This document shows, piece by piece, positions 12,480 to 23,699 of a stretch of DNA of 64,000 nt. The notes beneath the pieces were generated by a model. It saw nothing but the letters and a program-made list of their open reading frames with translations, ran no database searches and was not told where the DNA came from. Within the stretch, counting starts at the first letter, position 1. Every line of letters starts with the position of its first letter. Source of the DNA: Apricaphanius iberus (Eukaryota > Chordata > Actinopteri > Cyprinodontiformes > Aphaniidae); the NCBI GenBank assembly GCA_028564705.1, contig JAPXFQ010000204.1, forward strand, positions 124,001 through 188,000, written 5' to 3'. Position numbers and translations under genes: made by a program.

Positions 12480-13330
12480 AGAGTTTTGTAGCCAACTACA
12501 GAACCCAGCAGGGGCCATGCACAACAAATGCAAAATTTATTTTTAGTCGGCTTTGAAGAAAAACTGATCGTAAAATAGGTTGCATGGTCGAAAAATTGCC
12601 TAGAAATGGGCCACAAATCTTTGCATAGACGCATGGAATAGGTGGTGTAGCATAAACACTTGGCTTTAAAGCGGTGGTTGGCAGACCGAGGCTCTTACAC
12701 GTCGCCCTAGTGGTTCCCTGGGGCTTTTGGGGCAGGTCAAAAAAATGCCAGTTGCAGCCACTCTTTGCCGCTTTACACGCGCTAATTGGATTCAGTTACA
12801 ACTTAGTCAGTCATCTTTACAGCAGTTTTTTAATGCAAATATGCAGCAGATTTTCATAAAACAAAAATTTTTTTGCAGGTGGTAATCGAGAGAATAATAT
12901 TTAGACTTAGATTTCTCCTATTTTCAACCCTATGTAGATCTGGGAGTGTGTTCGTTTTACCTCTGCTGCTGCCCCTCGCCTAATCCCAGAGCTCTGTGCA
13001 GGAGAAAGAGAGAGAATGAGGGGATGACATGCTAGAACTGTTCAGTTTAAGCACTTTTGAACGGAATAAAAGCTGTGGTCAATAAGCTATTTTGATTTTG
13101 GGGTTTTGGACCCCCAACTGGCATATGCGAACATACATATAGATAGTGAAAGCTCAGAAAAATTGATTATTTTGACCGGTGGAAAGTCGATGAACTTAAA
13201 ACATATATTTGCCGTAGAGGGCTGTCATGAGCAGGTTCCAAAAGTAATGACCGGGGGTCCAAGCCGCATTCATGAGCATGCATACTCGCAATACCGATAT
13301 GGCCTATTCAGATCGATATAAAAATGTTTG
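12480..13330. other. Unannotated stretch
   Basis: Short ORFs at 12674-12859 and 13106-13321 show no known domain. No RNA gene or repeat terminus was recognised. Confidence 0.4.
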
Positions 13331-13334
13331 TAGC

Positions 13335-14352
13335 AGGGTTATGCCAATGGATGATGTCATCCATTGGCACAACCGACATGATGGCTGACGGCATCATGAT
13401 GGAGAGCCACCATCGTGATGTCATGCCCCCCACTCTGTCAGACACACACTAATCCTATAGTCTCTTCTTTGCAGGGACTGCTCTATAAACACTGAGAATA
13501 TAGGCTAACTAATGTATGTGTTGCACAGAGGGAAATATTTGTATATTTCTTTTATTTATTTTTCGTGGTTTGTGTATGTGGATTTAGTGTGTTTTGTTAC
13601 CATTTGTTTTCCCAAAACTGAACTTATCTGGATGAGTCAGGAGGAGGAGCGCAGTAATCAGCTGCTTTGTTACAGGTGCGCAAAATGTGTTAGGCTGCAC
13701 ATAAAAAACCTGAGGCAGGACAGCTAAGACTTAACCCACTGGACGAACAACACGAGTGATTGCTGAGCATACGTCTCCAGCAAAACTGCGAGCGGCAGAC
13801 AGGTAGCGCGAGGCAGATTTTAACCGTTGCACCTGTTTTAAAAATCAAACGAGGACCGGCGCAAAACTTGAGCTACGGTTACTATGAGTCAAGGGTGCGT
13901 GGATATTGGTGCCTGCCTTTTGTTTTATTCAGCTGTTTTTGGCTGAAGGGTTAGGGTTATATATGTGAGAGCGTCAAAGGAGGTTGGCTGTTCACCTTGC
14001 AGCTGACGTAGATGAGCTGCTCAGTGGGAAGAACTTATTGCTGTTACCTGGGAGGAGAACGAGCTGCAGTGAGTTTATTAAGTATGGCTTAGTCGTCTTA
14101 TTTACAAGTTAAAGGACTAATGGCCTTTTTCCAGTGTTCGCCTATGTTGTATAAGTCCTTTCAGCAGAAGTACAGGGGTTGAAGAAGTCACGTGAAGCAA
14201 ATCGAACGCTGCTTATATAAAATGTTCTAGACTGTTGTTTTAAGTAGAAAATTTTTTAGGTCAGTGTGAAGAGATATAGTGTAAAAAAAAGGTAATTCCC
14301 CCCGACGATGTCATTGTCCAACTCCCAATTTGGGGGACATCACTCAACCCTA
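13335..14352. mobile_element. Possible inverted-repeat element with hairpin ends
   Basis: The left side reads CAGGGTTATGCCAATGG and contains a perfect 12-bp-arm hairpin (13343-13368, centre TG). The right side, read inward, is CTAGGGTTGAGTGATGTCC. The similarity AGGGTT...ATGTC is partial, so the pairing is tentative. The interior includes a short plus ORF (13512-13727) that I do not recognise. Confidence 0.3.
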
Positions 14353-14359
14353 GTTTGTA

Positions 14360-16160
14360 GCCTACTTATTATTTTTTATATTTTTTTATTATGTTTTTAG
14401 GCTAATAAAGCTAATATATACACAGCATGTTTTACCTTCTTTATAAGGCTTGTATAAGGCTTTAAATTTTTTTGCAGCTCCAGAGAGATTAGTTTTTTTG
14501 ATCTGATATAGCTCTTTCAAATTTTTGGGTTGCAGACCCCTCCCTTAAAGAGATATGAGTTAACCACTTTGAATGAGAGTCTTTATTTAAGGTAACATCA
14601 ATCTCTCGAAAAAATGCTGCAACATTCACACATGAAGAAAATGTATAAGATAGTGGAATATCAATCAGTTTGGATACTGATTATATGAAAATAGCACTGG
14701 GACCACACTTTAAGTGAAGGTTAGAACTGCACTGTTAAAACATTTCCACATAAGTTTTTTAAGTAGTGGCGACAAAACTAATTTGTAAATATTGCCTTGA
14801 ACATCTTCCCAGCTTAAACAATGCCTATGTTTATTACCCTACTTTCCTGCAGGAACCCAAAACAAGGCATGTGTGGCAAAGTACATGTCGAAGGGCTGGG
14901 CGGGATTCAATCCCATGATTCCTGGGTGAAAGGCGTGCGCGCCTACAAGTCAGCCTAAGGAGCAACTTGGTGATGATAGAGCAGAGGGTGCAATTTCAAT
15001 TGGACAGGACCCCCACACTGTGGCTTACTAAACCGTGAGAATGGACTCGTAATCTGTACCAGGGTACTGATTCTTACCTCTCAAAATTTTTCTGCATTTG
15101 ACCCCTGCAGGGCTCCGTAGCAAATCCTTGTATCGTGAAAACCCTACTTACAATTACAAAGCCATTACATGAAATTGTTGCAGTATTCGGGTTTTAACCA
15201 AAACAGGCCACTTTATACAACGATAGGATTGATGTTTGAGGTTAGGGGGTGTGAAGTGTGTAGGAAATCTCAATAGTTTATAAATCTACTATACATTGTT
15301 AGCTTTAGATTTAATTACAGTTTTTTTTCCTGCGTTTAAATTTGCTTGCCGCCCCAGCCTGATATTGCTCTGCTGCCACCTATATGGATGTTATTTTAAC
15401 TGCAGTTGCAGCGGTGTGCCACCATGGGGGCGCTGTATCAGCAGCGGTGTGCAGGGGGAGGCGCAGAAAAAGAAGATAAAATTGCTTTCCATAGGGTGTA
15501 CAAATTGGGTTTTCCCGCTAGTTGGTGCTATCGGTGCCCTGATTTTCCCCCTGCTTTTCAACCAGGTAAATGTTGTGTTTTTTGCGTCCAAGCATGACAT
15601 GTTTATATTTTTTTAAACATTTTTTTTTAAAATCCTCTGGATTTTAGTGTTACAGATGACCTGGGAAAATCAGCCACTATTATAAAAACAACCTCGCGTG
15701 GAGAATCAGGAATCCAGGTGAAACAGCGCCGACAAATTATTGTAACAGGTAGTCAAAAGGTAATTAAAGTTGTGACAAGATGTGAAAATTGCAAGCAGGG
15801 ACTCGCAAGGGTCAGAATCATGGTCAGAATGCAGGACAGGACACTTTTTATGACTGGTGTGTCTCCACCAAACCTGAAGCCTGGTTCATAAAAGCCTCTG
15901 AGCGCCATGAACTGATCCTTTCGACGTCTGACCTACTTTTTGAGCGAGCTGCGAGCGATCCAGTCATTTGCGAAACTAAAGGCAGTTTTTCTAAATAAAG
16001 TACTGCAGACTACAAATGCGATCATATTTATGGAATTTAACAGATTATAGAGATAATATAGAGATCTTTCCTCCCGTCTATTTCACTGGGAAACAGAAAA
16101 AGAAAATATATTTATGAAATGTGAAGAGTAGATAAACAAATAAATACTCCTCTCTACTAC
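14360..16160. other. Unannotated stretch
   Basis: Overlapping ORFs at 15296-15616 on both strands look like chance frames in a GC-richer patch and match no domain I know. No repeat boundaries could be placed. Confidence 0.4.
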
Positions 16161-16164
16161 CGCA

Positions 16165-16790
16165 CACAGTCATGCTTTCTTTCTGCACAGATGCTACTTG
16201 CAAGATTTTTACAGACTCCTTTCTGCTCCAAAAACGTTCTGCAATGTTGCAGGTACCGTTTAAAGATGGAAAAATACATAATCTAAATGTCATGGGTCCG
16301 GCGGAAGTTTTTTTTTTTTTATGTGTATTATTTTTGTTTGATTCCCACTTTGCATTGAGTGGAGAGAGTCTGAAAATCTCTCCAATTTTGCGCTGAATGT
16401 AGATTATTCTCACTATCTCAGCATCCAGAGCTCTCAGAGAGAGATTTGATTTGTCCAACTGAAACAGCGGATTAAGCTGCAGGAACCCGTTTTATTGCCA
16501 AACTCTGATCTGTAAATTAAGTTGAAGTTTCTCTGCACAGAAATGGCAACAACAGCAAAGGTTGCAAAGGTAACACATTTTATTGTTGCGCATATTCTTC
16601 TGGGGTGGATATGTATAAATATGCCATCCTTGTACTATATGTGGATTTTTAATGTCTGCTATTTGAGAAACAAAACAAATAATCCTTTGGCTTTCAACTG
16701 TTATTAATCGAATAAAGATGCGATTTTTAACACCTGTTTATACCTTCAGTGCTTATTGTGAGGAAACATGCAACAGTATAATAAAATTCT
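16165..16790 (+). repeat. Dispersed repeat, copy 2 (pairs with 5036-6160)
   Basis: It carries the same ordered blocks as copy 1. Relative to copy 1 it has an extra ~110 bases within the second block, before AATAAAGATGCGATTTT, and lacks much of the spacer between blocks. No coding capacity. Confidence 0.5.
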
Positions 16791-16799
16791 ATGAATAGT

Positions 16800-17370
16800 T
16801 AATAATTAAATAATTAAAGTTAATATAATAGTTAATGTCTGGCTACCAAGTGTGTGGATAAATCCCTACAATTTCATGCACTCTCAGTTTAAAGTTGGCT
16901 CCTTATTTTAGTATGTATATTGTTTTAATAAAATAATGGTTTAACATGATAATTGACATATGTTGCCTTCAAAAAAAGTGAGTCAGTTAAATGCACAGAA
17001 TTCATGCAAGTGTTGGCGCATGGTCAGGATGGTACCACCTCTGCCTCAATTTGAACCAGGAAAAACCCTGAATTACTAACAATGATAGTGCTACAATTAT
17101 TGGGGAAAGCTGCTTGTCTCCACAGGACACTCTGCTGCAACATTTCTCCATTTTGACTAATTTCACAAACACCTACGTCAGTGTGACCTGGAAAACCTGA
17201 AATGCTGATACCTATCCCAAGAAATTCATCAAGTTGCCACACTTGACACAAACTTTTTGACCAATTCAAGATCACTGCAAACGACCCGTTTCCTTATTTA
17301 AGGGCTCTGTGGCCTCATAAATCAGACTCAAAAATCAGATGCCCAAACCACCAAAAGCTTAACCTGTGGA
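16800..17370. other. Unannotated stretch
   Basis: A minus ORF of 83 codons (17024-17275) is present but shows no domain or splice context that ties it to tmem68. Nothing else was recognised. Confidence 0.4.
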
Positions 17371-17374
17371 TTCT

Positions 17375-17600
17375 TAACCCTGGTCCCCAGGGCTTACTAT
17401 CTTGCCTGTTTTAGGGTTTTCTTGCAAGAGTTAATGCTGTTATTTGAATCAGGAGGGCTGGAGAAGAAATGCATCTAAGACAGTGAGGTCCAGCTCCAGG
17501 CCTCAAGGGCCAGTGTCCTTCCTGTTTTAGTTGGGTCTCTGCTTCAACACACTGATTCAAATATTACACTCCCTCAGCATCAATGCTCGAGTTGAAGTAA
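17375..17600. repeat. DNA-element remnant with CCTCxAGGGCC terminus
   Basis: It contains GGCCTCAAGGGCCAGTGTCC followed by TTCCTGTTTTAG, and an earlier related block near 17385. This terminus type is widespread in fish miniature DNA elements. Boundaries are approximate. Confidence 0.4.
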
Positions 17601-17977
17601 GACGACTTTTCACATCCCTAAATCTAGACCTTAGCTTGGCCAAACCCTGGGAATCATTTAACTGAATTTCAGTAGAAACTAATAAAAGCTGTAAATTGTG
17701 ACCAGGGTGGCTTTCCATTTGTCATCACATTTTTTCTGCAAATGCTGCCTTCTGAATTTTGACACGTTTTACACTTCCGAGTTAAAACAACGAGGTGTAC
17801 GGCTTGAGTTTATTAGGGCCATCTTTGCACTTTTTGTGTGTGGTATGCTTTAGAGACCATCTTCACTAATTCATTCTCTGTCATTTTAATTGTGGCAAAG
17901 CAACTGAAACATAAGTCAATTTAACATTCTTCATCTGACTGTTCATTCTGTTTACCAAAGAATGAACTTTGTGACAG

Positions 17978-18023
17978 ACAGACAGACAGACAGACAGACA
18001 GAAAGAAAGAAAGAAAGAAAGAA
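17978..18023. repeat. (GACA)n(GAAA)n microsatellite next to a tmem68 splice donor
   Basis: About seven GACA units run into five or six GAAA units. On the transcribed minus strand this is a (TTTC)n(TGTC)n tract beginning 8 bases after the GTGAGT donor of the exon at 18032-18171. Confidence 0.95.
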
Positions 18024-18031
18024 ACACTCAC

Positions 18032-18171
18032 TCTTTCTGCTAGTTCAACAGCACTAATGTTCGGGTCATATGGAATAGGATCACCAAGGAAGGTTCGAAA
18101 TTTCACAGGAAATCCCCCATAAATTGGAGCTACGGGAAGACGAAATCTGTCATACAGCCAACGAAAAAGTC
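18032..18171 (-). CDS. tmem68: tmem68 exon (acyltransferase C-terminal part)
   Basis: This exon encodes 46 complete codons, LFRWLYDRFRLPVAPIYGGF onward to DPIPYDPNISAVELAER. It completes an AGA codon begun in the exon at 47980-48040. The acceptor is a pyrimidine-rich ...TTTTTTTCAG and the donor is GTGAGT. The GGFPVKFRTFLGDPIPYDP block is strongly conserved in TMEM68, an ER membrane acyltransferase reported to make triacylglycerol from diacylglycerol. It follows a 29.8-kb intron packed with transposons. The donor is followed within 10 bases by a polypyrimidine microsatellite. The terminal coding exon (about 30-35 residues in vertebrate TMEM68) was not found downstream, so it probably lies beyond the window start or is too diverged to see. 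Confidence 0.9.
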
Positions 18172-18483
18172 CTGAAAAAAACATACAGAAGACAAGAATG
18201 GTAAAGTTATTTTATGTAATGTTGCAGACAAACAAAATAAGAGGAACATCAGACTAATGAAATGAAATTCCCACAATATGCCTTGTGAAATACAATATAC
18301 AGGTTACCACCAAATACAGTAAATGCTGTTATAGAGCCAGATGCTTTTCCAGTACCTTGCACCGAGGGCTGGTTCCACCTGGAGGGTTAACCTCAGTTTG
18401 ATGGTAAATTTTGTCTAATTGAAGGGCAACTTCCACTGACCCAGACAGCAAAAGAGATCCCTGCTTTTAACACACTTTTAGTA

Positions 18484-18760
18484 AATGGCCTGTATTTGTA
18501 TAGCACTTTACTTAGTCCCTATAGACCACAAATCACTTTACAGTACATTCAGTCATTCACCCATTCACACAACATCCACACATTGGTGATGGCAGCTGCC
18601 CTGGAGCGCAAGGACAGAGGCGACGTTGCTGGACACTGGCTCTACCAGCAGGCAACGGGTGAAGTGGCTTGCCCAAGGACACAACGACCGAGACAGTTGG
18701 AGCTGGGGCTCAAACCAGCAGCCCTCCAATTACAAGACGTACTCCCTGGATGTGATGTAG
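18484..18760 (-). mobile_element. tRNA-derived SINE
   Basis: On the minus strand the head reads GGGCTGCTGGTTTGAGCCCC (B-box-like). It is followed by the GTCGTTGTGTCCTTGGGCAA core and a tail ending in the ACTAAGTAAAGTGCTATAC motif. The same core and tail occur on the plus strand at 36425-36695, so both are copies of one teleost SINE family. The copy is diverged and has no coding capacity. Confidence 0.7.
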
Positions 18761-18893
18761 TCTTTAAGATAACAATGCTCTTGCCACATTTCAGTATCTC
18801 ATTAATAGAGTGCTGTCTGATGTGGAAGATATTGCTGCACAGCTGTATGATGTTGTAGTCTACAGACACACTTGGGAAGAACATGGTAGGATT

Positions 18894-19439
18894 AAAGCCT
18901 AGTTTAAACTTCTCTGTGTATGTCAAAACGGATAGACGCAATGCCATTATCCCTTGACGCAAGGGCAATCCGTCACCTACGCAAGGATGGACAGAGTATC
19001 ACCCACTTTTCTAAAGGCTGGTTTATACTTCTCCGTCAGCAAGGTTGCACCCAGATTCAAAGCTTTTTACTAGAAGTGCAGCTCATTGAATACTCTAAAA
19101 TGCATATAAACAAATACAGGAGTCTATTTTGTTGTTTCTCTACACCTCCTTGTGTTCAAAATCGCCAAAAGACCATATTAGATAAGTTATTCTTTCAATA
19201 TAAAGCATGTAGGACACAAGCGCTGCACTGACTACTGATTACAGCAACTATAGAGCACCGCTCTGGTGAAATGATCTCTGGCTGTTGTTAAGCTGACCAA
19301 TCACAGGCATACCAGAGTTAGAAAATTAGGCTTTACTCCGTTCATCCTTGCGTAGGTGACGGAGAGCCCTTGCGTCGACGGATACTGGCGCTGCATCAAT
19401 CCGTTTCGACATAGACGGAGAAGTATAAACTAGGCTTTA
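18894..19439. mobile_element. Miniature inverted-repeat element with ~110-bp TIRs
   Basis: The first ~110 bases (AAAGCCTAGTTTAAACTTCT, then CGCAAGGGCAATCCGTCACC and TACGCAAGGATG) are repeated in inverted form at the right end, where the read-in is AAAGCCTAGTTTATACTTCT and CGCAAGGGCTCTCCGTCACC. A second GGCTGGTTTATACTTCTCCG lies at 19018, suggesting a nested or internally repeated structure. No transposase. Confidence 0.75.
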
Positions 19440-19975
19440 CCATCCGTCTCCTGACAACAGAGAGCGTACATGGTACACCCTGAAAACACGTGTGTACGAG
19501 ACGTCACCCCAGTGTTGTTCCCATCATTTGGACAACTGCAAGGCAGCGCATTAAAGCAGCATTACATAGCTACATACTACAGAGACAGCCCCACCTGCCA
19601 TGATCCAGGTAAATCTGACATTAATCAAAGGTATAATTTCCCGAAAGCATCAGATACCAAGCTGGTTCGTCTCTGCCAAGTAGCTGCTCTGTTTGTCAAA
19701 TAAATAACTGAGCCAAAATTAGGGGACCACCTGTATAAAGTGACACACTTTATACATTTTCTTCACACTTTAGTGTGAAGAAAATGTGTGTAACACATGA
19801 AACCATCCGTTAGATATTATATGTAAATATAACTTAGGCCTGCAAGCACTGAGTATAAGGTATGGGGCCACACTGTCATGGAGACGTGATGTAGGCTTAC
19901 TGTACACATGTATTCACCCAAAGATTTACAATACTTAGCAACCTGAGAATACACTTTCCCAGTGCACAAAGACGT
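19440..19975. other. Spacer with one perfect hairpin
   Basis: At 19755-19786 the arms CATTTTCTTCACACT and AGTGTGAAGAAAATG pair perfectly around TT. A 77-codon plus ORF (19470-19703) was not recognised. The rest is featureless. Confidence 0.6.
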
Positions 19976-19977
19976 TT

Positions 19978-22900
19978 ATAACCCCTCCCTGGCTGCCACC
20001 TTATCGCGGTGGAGGGGTTTGAGTGTCCCAATGATCCTGGGAGCTATGTTGTCTGGGGCTTTATGCCCCTGGTAGGGTCACCCATGGCAAACTGGTCCTA
20101 GGTGAGGGATCAGACAAAGCGCAGCCCGACGACCCCTATGATGAACAAAATAAATGGATCTAGTGTTCCCTCGCCCGGACGCGGGTCACCGGGGCCCCAC
20201 TCTGGAGCCAGGCCTGGAGGTGGGGCACGTTGGCGAGCGCCTGGTGGCCGGGCCTTTTTCCATGGGGCCCGGCCGGGCTTAGCCCGAAGAGGAAACATGG
20301 GCCCCCCTTCCCATGAGCTCACCACCTGTGGGAGGGGCCATAGGGGTCGGGTGCCGTGCAAGACGGGCGGTGGCCGAAGGCGGGGACCTTGGCGGTCCGA
20401 TCCTCGGCTGCAGAAGCTGGCTCTTGGGACGTGGAACGTCACCTCTCTGGTGGGGAAGGAGCCGGAGCTGGTGTGCGAGGCTGAGAGGTTCCGACTGGAC
20501 ATCGTCGGCCTTGCCTCGACGCATGGCTCTGGCTCTGGAACCCGTCTCCTCGAGAGGGGTTGGACTCTCTTCCACTCTGGAGTTGCTCCCGGTGAGAGGC
20601 GCCGAGCTGGGGTGGGCATACTTGTTGCCCCCCATCTCGGCGCCTGTACGTTGGGGTTTACCCCGGTGAGTGAGAGGGTAGCCTCCCTCCGCCTACGGGT
20701 GGGGGGACGGGTGCTGACTATTGTTTGTGCTTATGCACCGAACAGTAGATCAGACTACCCACCCTTCTTGGAGTCCTTGGAGGGGGTGCTGGAGAGTGCT
20801 CCTTCTGGAGACTCCCTCATTCTCCTGGGAGACTTCAACGCTCACGTTGGCAATGACAGTGAGACCTGGAGAGGCGTGGTTGGGCGGTATGGCCCCCCCG
20901 ATCTGAACCCGAGCGGTGTTTTGTTGTTGGACTTCTGTGCTCGTCATGGATTGTCCATAACGAACACCATGTTCAAGCATAAGGGTGTTCATGTGTGCAC
21001 TTGGCACCAGGACACCCTAGGCCGCGGCTCGATGATCGACCTGGTTGTCGTTTCATCTGACCTGCGGCCGCATGTTTTGGACACTCGGGTGAAGAGAGGG
21101 GCGGAGCTATCCACCGACCACTACCTGGTGGTGAGTTGGCTCCGGTGGTGGGGGAAGACGCCGGACAGACCTGGTAGGCCCAAACGTGTTGTGAGGGTCT
21201 GCTGGGAACGTCTGGCGGAGTCTCCTGTCAGAAGGGGTTTCAACTCTCACCTCCGACAGGACTTCAAACACGTCCCGGGGGAGGCGGGGGACATTGAGTC
21301 CGAATGGGCCATGTTCCGTGCCTCCATTGTCGAAGCGGCTGACCGTAGTTGTGGCCGCAAGGTAGTTGGTGCCTGTCGTGGCGGCAACCCTCGAACCCGC
21401 TGGTGGACACCGGCGGTGAGGGATGCTGTCAAGCTGAAGAAGGAGTCCTATCGGGCCTTCTTGGCCTGTGGGACTCCGGAAGCAGCTGATAGGTACCGGC
21501 AGGCCAAGCGGAGTGCGGCTCGGATGGTCGCTGAGGCAAAAACTCGGGCGTGGGAGGAGTTTGGAGAGACCATGGAGAACGACTTCCGTATGGCTTCGAA
21601 GCGATTCTGGTCCACCATCCGGCGTCTCAGGGGGGGGAAGCGGTCTGCCGCCAACACTGTTTACAGTGGGGGCGGTGTGCTGCTGACCTCAACGCGGGAC
21701 GTTTTGGGTCGGTGGATGGAATACTTCGAAGACCTCCTCAATCCCACCGACACGCCTTCCTGTTTGGAAGCAGAGTCTGGGGACTCTGGGACGGACTCTC
21801 CAATCTCTGGGGCTGAAGTCGCCGAGGTTGTTAAAAAGCTCCTCGGTGGTAAGGCTCCGGGGGTGGATGAGATTCGGCCGGAGTTCCTCAAGGCTCTGGA
21901 TGTTGTAGGGCTGTGTTGGTTGACGCGGCTCTGCAATATTGCGTGGACATCGGGGGCAGTTCCCTTGGATTGGCAGACCGGGGTGGTGGTCCCCCTCTTT
22001 AAAAAGGGGGACCACAGAGTGTGTTCCAACTACAGGGGGATCACACTTCTGAGCCTCCCTGGTAAGGTCTATTCAGGGGTTCTGGAGAGGAGGGTACGAC
22101 GGATAGTCGAACCTCGGATCCAGGAGGAACAATGCGGTTTTCGTCCTGGCCGTGGAACACTGGACCAGCTCTACACCCTCGGCAGGGTCCTGGAGGGTGC
22201 GTGGGAGTTCGCCCAACCAGTCTACATGTGCTTTGTGGACTTGGAGAAGGCGTTCGACCGTGTCCCTCGGGGTGTCCTGTGGGGGGTACTCCGGGAGTAT
22301 GGGGTACCAGGCCCTCTGATACGGGCTGTTAGGTCCCTATATGACCGGTGTCAGAGTCTGGTTCGCATTGCCGGCAGTAAGTCGGACTCGTTTCCAGTGA
22401 GAGTTGGACTCCGCCAAGGTTGCCCTTTATCACCGATCCTGTTCATAACGTTTATGGACAGGATTTCTAGGTGCAGCCAAGGTGTTGAGGGGATCCGTTT
22501 TGGTGACCTCAGGATCGGGTCTCTGCTTTTCGCAGATGATGTGGTCTTGTTGGCTTCGTCTGAACGTGATCTACAGCTCTCGTTGGAGCGGTTCGCAGCC
22601 GAGTGTGAAGCGGCTGGGATGAGGATCAGCACCTCCAAATCCGAGACCATGGTCTTGAGTCGGAAAAGGGTAGGGTGCTCTCTTCGGGTTGGGGATGAGG
22701 TCCTTCCTCAAGTGGAGGAGTTTAGGTATCTGGGGGTCTTGTTCACGAATGAGGGAAAAATGGAGCGGGAGATCGATGGACGGATTGGTAGGGCGTCTGC
22801 AGTCATGCGGGCGCTGTACCGGTCTGTCGTGGTGAAGAGAGAGCTGAGTCGAAAGGCGAAGCTCTCGATTTACCGGTCGATCTACGTTCCTACCCTCATC

Positions 22901-23352
22901 TATGGTCACGAACGCTGGGTGGTGACCGAAAGAACGAGATCGCGGATACAGGCGGCTGAAATGAGTTTCCTCCGTAGGGTGGCTGGGCTCTCCCTTAGAG
23001 ATAGGGTGAGAAGCTCGGTCATCCGGAGGGAGCTCAGAGTAGAGCCGCTGCTCCTCCACATCGAGAGGAGCCAGTTGAGGTGGCTCGGGCATCTAGTCAG
23101 GATGCCTCCTGGACGCCTCCCTGGTGAGGTGTTCCGGGCATGTCCCACCGGGAGGAGACCCAGGGGAAGACCCAGGACCCGTTGGAGAGATTATGTCTCC
23201 CAGCTGGCCTGGGAACGCCTCGGGATTCCTCCCGAGGAGCTGGCCCAAGTGGCCGGGGAGAGGCAAGTCTGGGTCTCCTTGCTTAGGCTACTGCCCCCGC
23301 GACCCGACCCCGGATAAGCGGAGGAAGATGGATGGATGGATGGATGGATGTT
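19978..23352 (+). mobile_element. Full-length RTE-clade LINE (Rex3-like)
   Basis: The element starts with a short GC-rich 5' UTR (CTCCCTGGCTGCCACCTTAT). It carries one long EN-RT reading frame and has almost no 3' UTR, ending in tandem GATG units. A 3' end made of GATG repeats is characteristic of teleost Rex3 in the RTE clade. A loose flanking match (GTTTATAA before, GTTTAAAA after) may be a decayed target duplication. GC content is far above the host DNA. It lies antisense to tmem68 in its largest intron. Confidence 0.85.
20138..23317 (+). CDS. RTE/Rex3-like endonuclease-reverse transcriptase
   Basis: The frame is open from just after a TAG at 20099-20101 to a TAA. The first ATG is at 20138, giving about 1059 residues. 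Counting from 20102, the order is: a Pro/Arg-rich N terminus; an apurinic endonuclease domain from WNVTSL (111) through GDFNAHVG (243-250) to STDH (337-340); then reverse transcriptase with [12 protein letters not shown] (~711-722), [10 protein letters not shown] and [10 protein letters not shown] (catalytic FADD 810-813). A basic C-terminal region includes [14 protein letters not shown]. No frameshift or stop interrupts it, so the copy may be recent. At the place where a catalytic Glu is expected, the sequence reads VGLASTHG, with Ser. The nicking and RT activities mobilise its own RNA; nothing suggests a host role. Confidence 0.85.
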   Translation: MMNKINGSSVPSPGRGSPGPHSGARPGGGARWRAPGGRAFFHGARPGLARRGNMGPPSHELTTCGRGHRGRVPCKTGGGRRRGPWRSDPRLQKLALGTWNVTSLVGKEPELVCEAERFRLDIVGLASTHGSGSGTRLLERGWTLFHSGVAPGERRRAGVGILVAPHLGACTLGFTPVSERVASLRLRVGGRVLTIVCAYAPNSRSDYPPFLESLEGVLESAPSGDSLILLGDFNAHVGNDSETWRGVVGRYGPPDLNPSGVLLLDFCARHGLSITNTMFKHKGVHVCTWHQDTLGRGSMIDLVVVSSDLRPHVLDTRVKRGAELSTDHYLVVSWLRWWGKTPDRPGRPKRVVRVCWERLAESPVRRGFNSHLRQDFKHVPGEAGDIESEWAMFRASIVEAADRSCGRKVVGACRGGNPRTRWWTPAVRDAVKLKKESYRAFLACGTPEAADRYRQAKRSAARMVAEAKTRAWEEFGETMENDFRMASKRFWSTIRRLRGGKRSAANTVYSGGGVLLTSTRDVLGRWMEYFEDLLNPTDTPSCLEAESGDSGTDSPISGAEVAEVVKKLLGGKAPGVDEIRPEFLKALDVVGLCWLTRLCNIAWTSGAVPLDWQTGVVVPLFKKGDHRVCSNYRGITLLSLPGKVYSGVLERRVRRIVEPRIQEEQCGFRPGRGTLDQLYTLGRVLEGAWEFAQPVYMCFVDLEKAFDRVPRGVLWGVLREYGVPGPLIRAVRSLYDRCQSLVRIAGSKSDSFPVRVGLRQGCPLSPILFITFMDRISRCSQGVEGIRFGDLRIGSLLFADDVVLLASSERDLQLSLERFAAECEAAGMRISTSKSETMVLSRKRVGCSLRVGDEVLPQVEEFRYLGVLFTNEGKMEREIDGRIGRASAVMRALYRSVVVKRELSRKAKLSIYRSIYVPTLIYGHERWVVTERTRSRIQAAEMSFLRRVAGLSLRDRVRSSVIRRELRVEPLLLHIERSQLRWLGHLVRMPPGRLPGEVFRACPTGRRPRGRPRTRWRDYVSQLAWERLGIPPEELAQVAGERQVWVSLLRLLPPRPDPG

Positions 23353-23604
23353 TAAAATATGCCTAAATAATCAAAGAAATGCTCAAAATGAAAAAAAGAT
23401 AATTTACCATTCATATATTTCTTCATACACACTAGACGATAAAAAAGAGGAGAACCTGTCAAATTGCAAATGCAAGAAAACTATTTAATGGGTAGAACAC
23501 AAACACAAACCAATTAATCAACATGGGGAAAAAATTAACCTTGAGAATACTGTCAACTCTAAACACTGATTCAAAATAAAGCATGTTCTGAAATTATTCA
23601 AGCT

Positions 23605-23690
23605 AAGTTAAGATTTTTCTTTATTGTCCCACAATGGGGAAATGTCAGTGTTACAACAGCAAGAACAAGAAACAAGAAAACCCATTGAAG
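23605..23690 (-). repeat. LINE 3' tail fragment
   Basis: On the minus strand, TTTCCCCATTGTGGGACAAT is followed by AAAGAAAAATCTTAACTTA. This resembles the 3' tail of a widespread teleost LINE that ends in ATCTTATC-type repeats. Assignment rests only on this short block. Confidence 0.4.
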
Positions 23691-23699
23691 ATATAGCAA

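Noticed and set aside
17024..17275. Candidate last coding exon of tmem68
   Set aside because: The 83-codon frame lacks the expected Ala/Gln/Ile-rich helix and the IPGN block of the TMEM68 C terminus.
17921..18031. Extension of the tmem68 frame past the exon (VSVSFFLSFFLS...)
   Set aside because: The extension is translation of the adjacent microsatellite. A consensus GTGAGT donor ends the exon at 18032.
20110..20635. Minus-strand ORFs of 118-169 codons opposite the RTE frame
   Set aside because: They are GC-driven antisense shadows of the EN-RT frame without domains. The same applies to the other long minus ORFs between 20750 and 23148.
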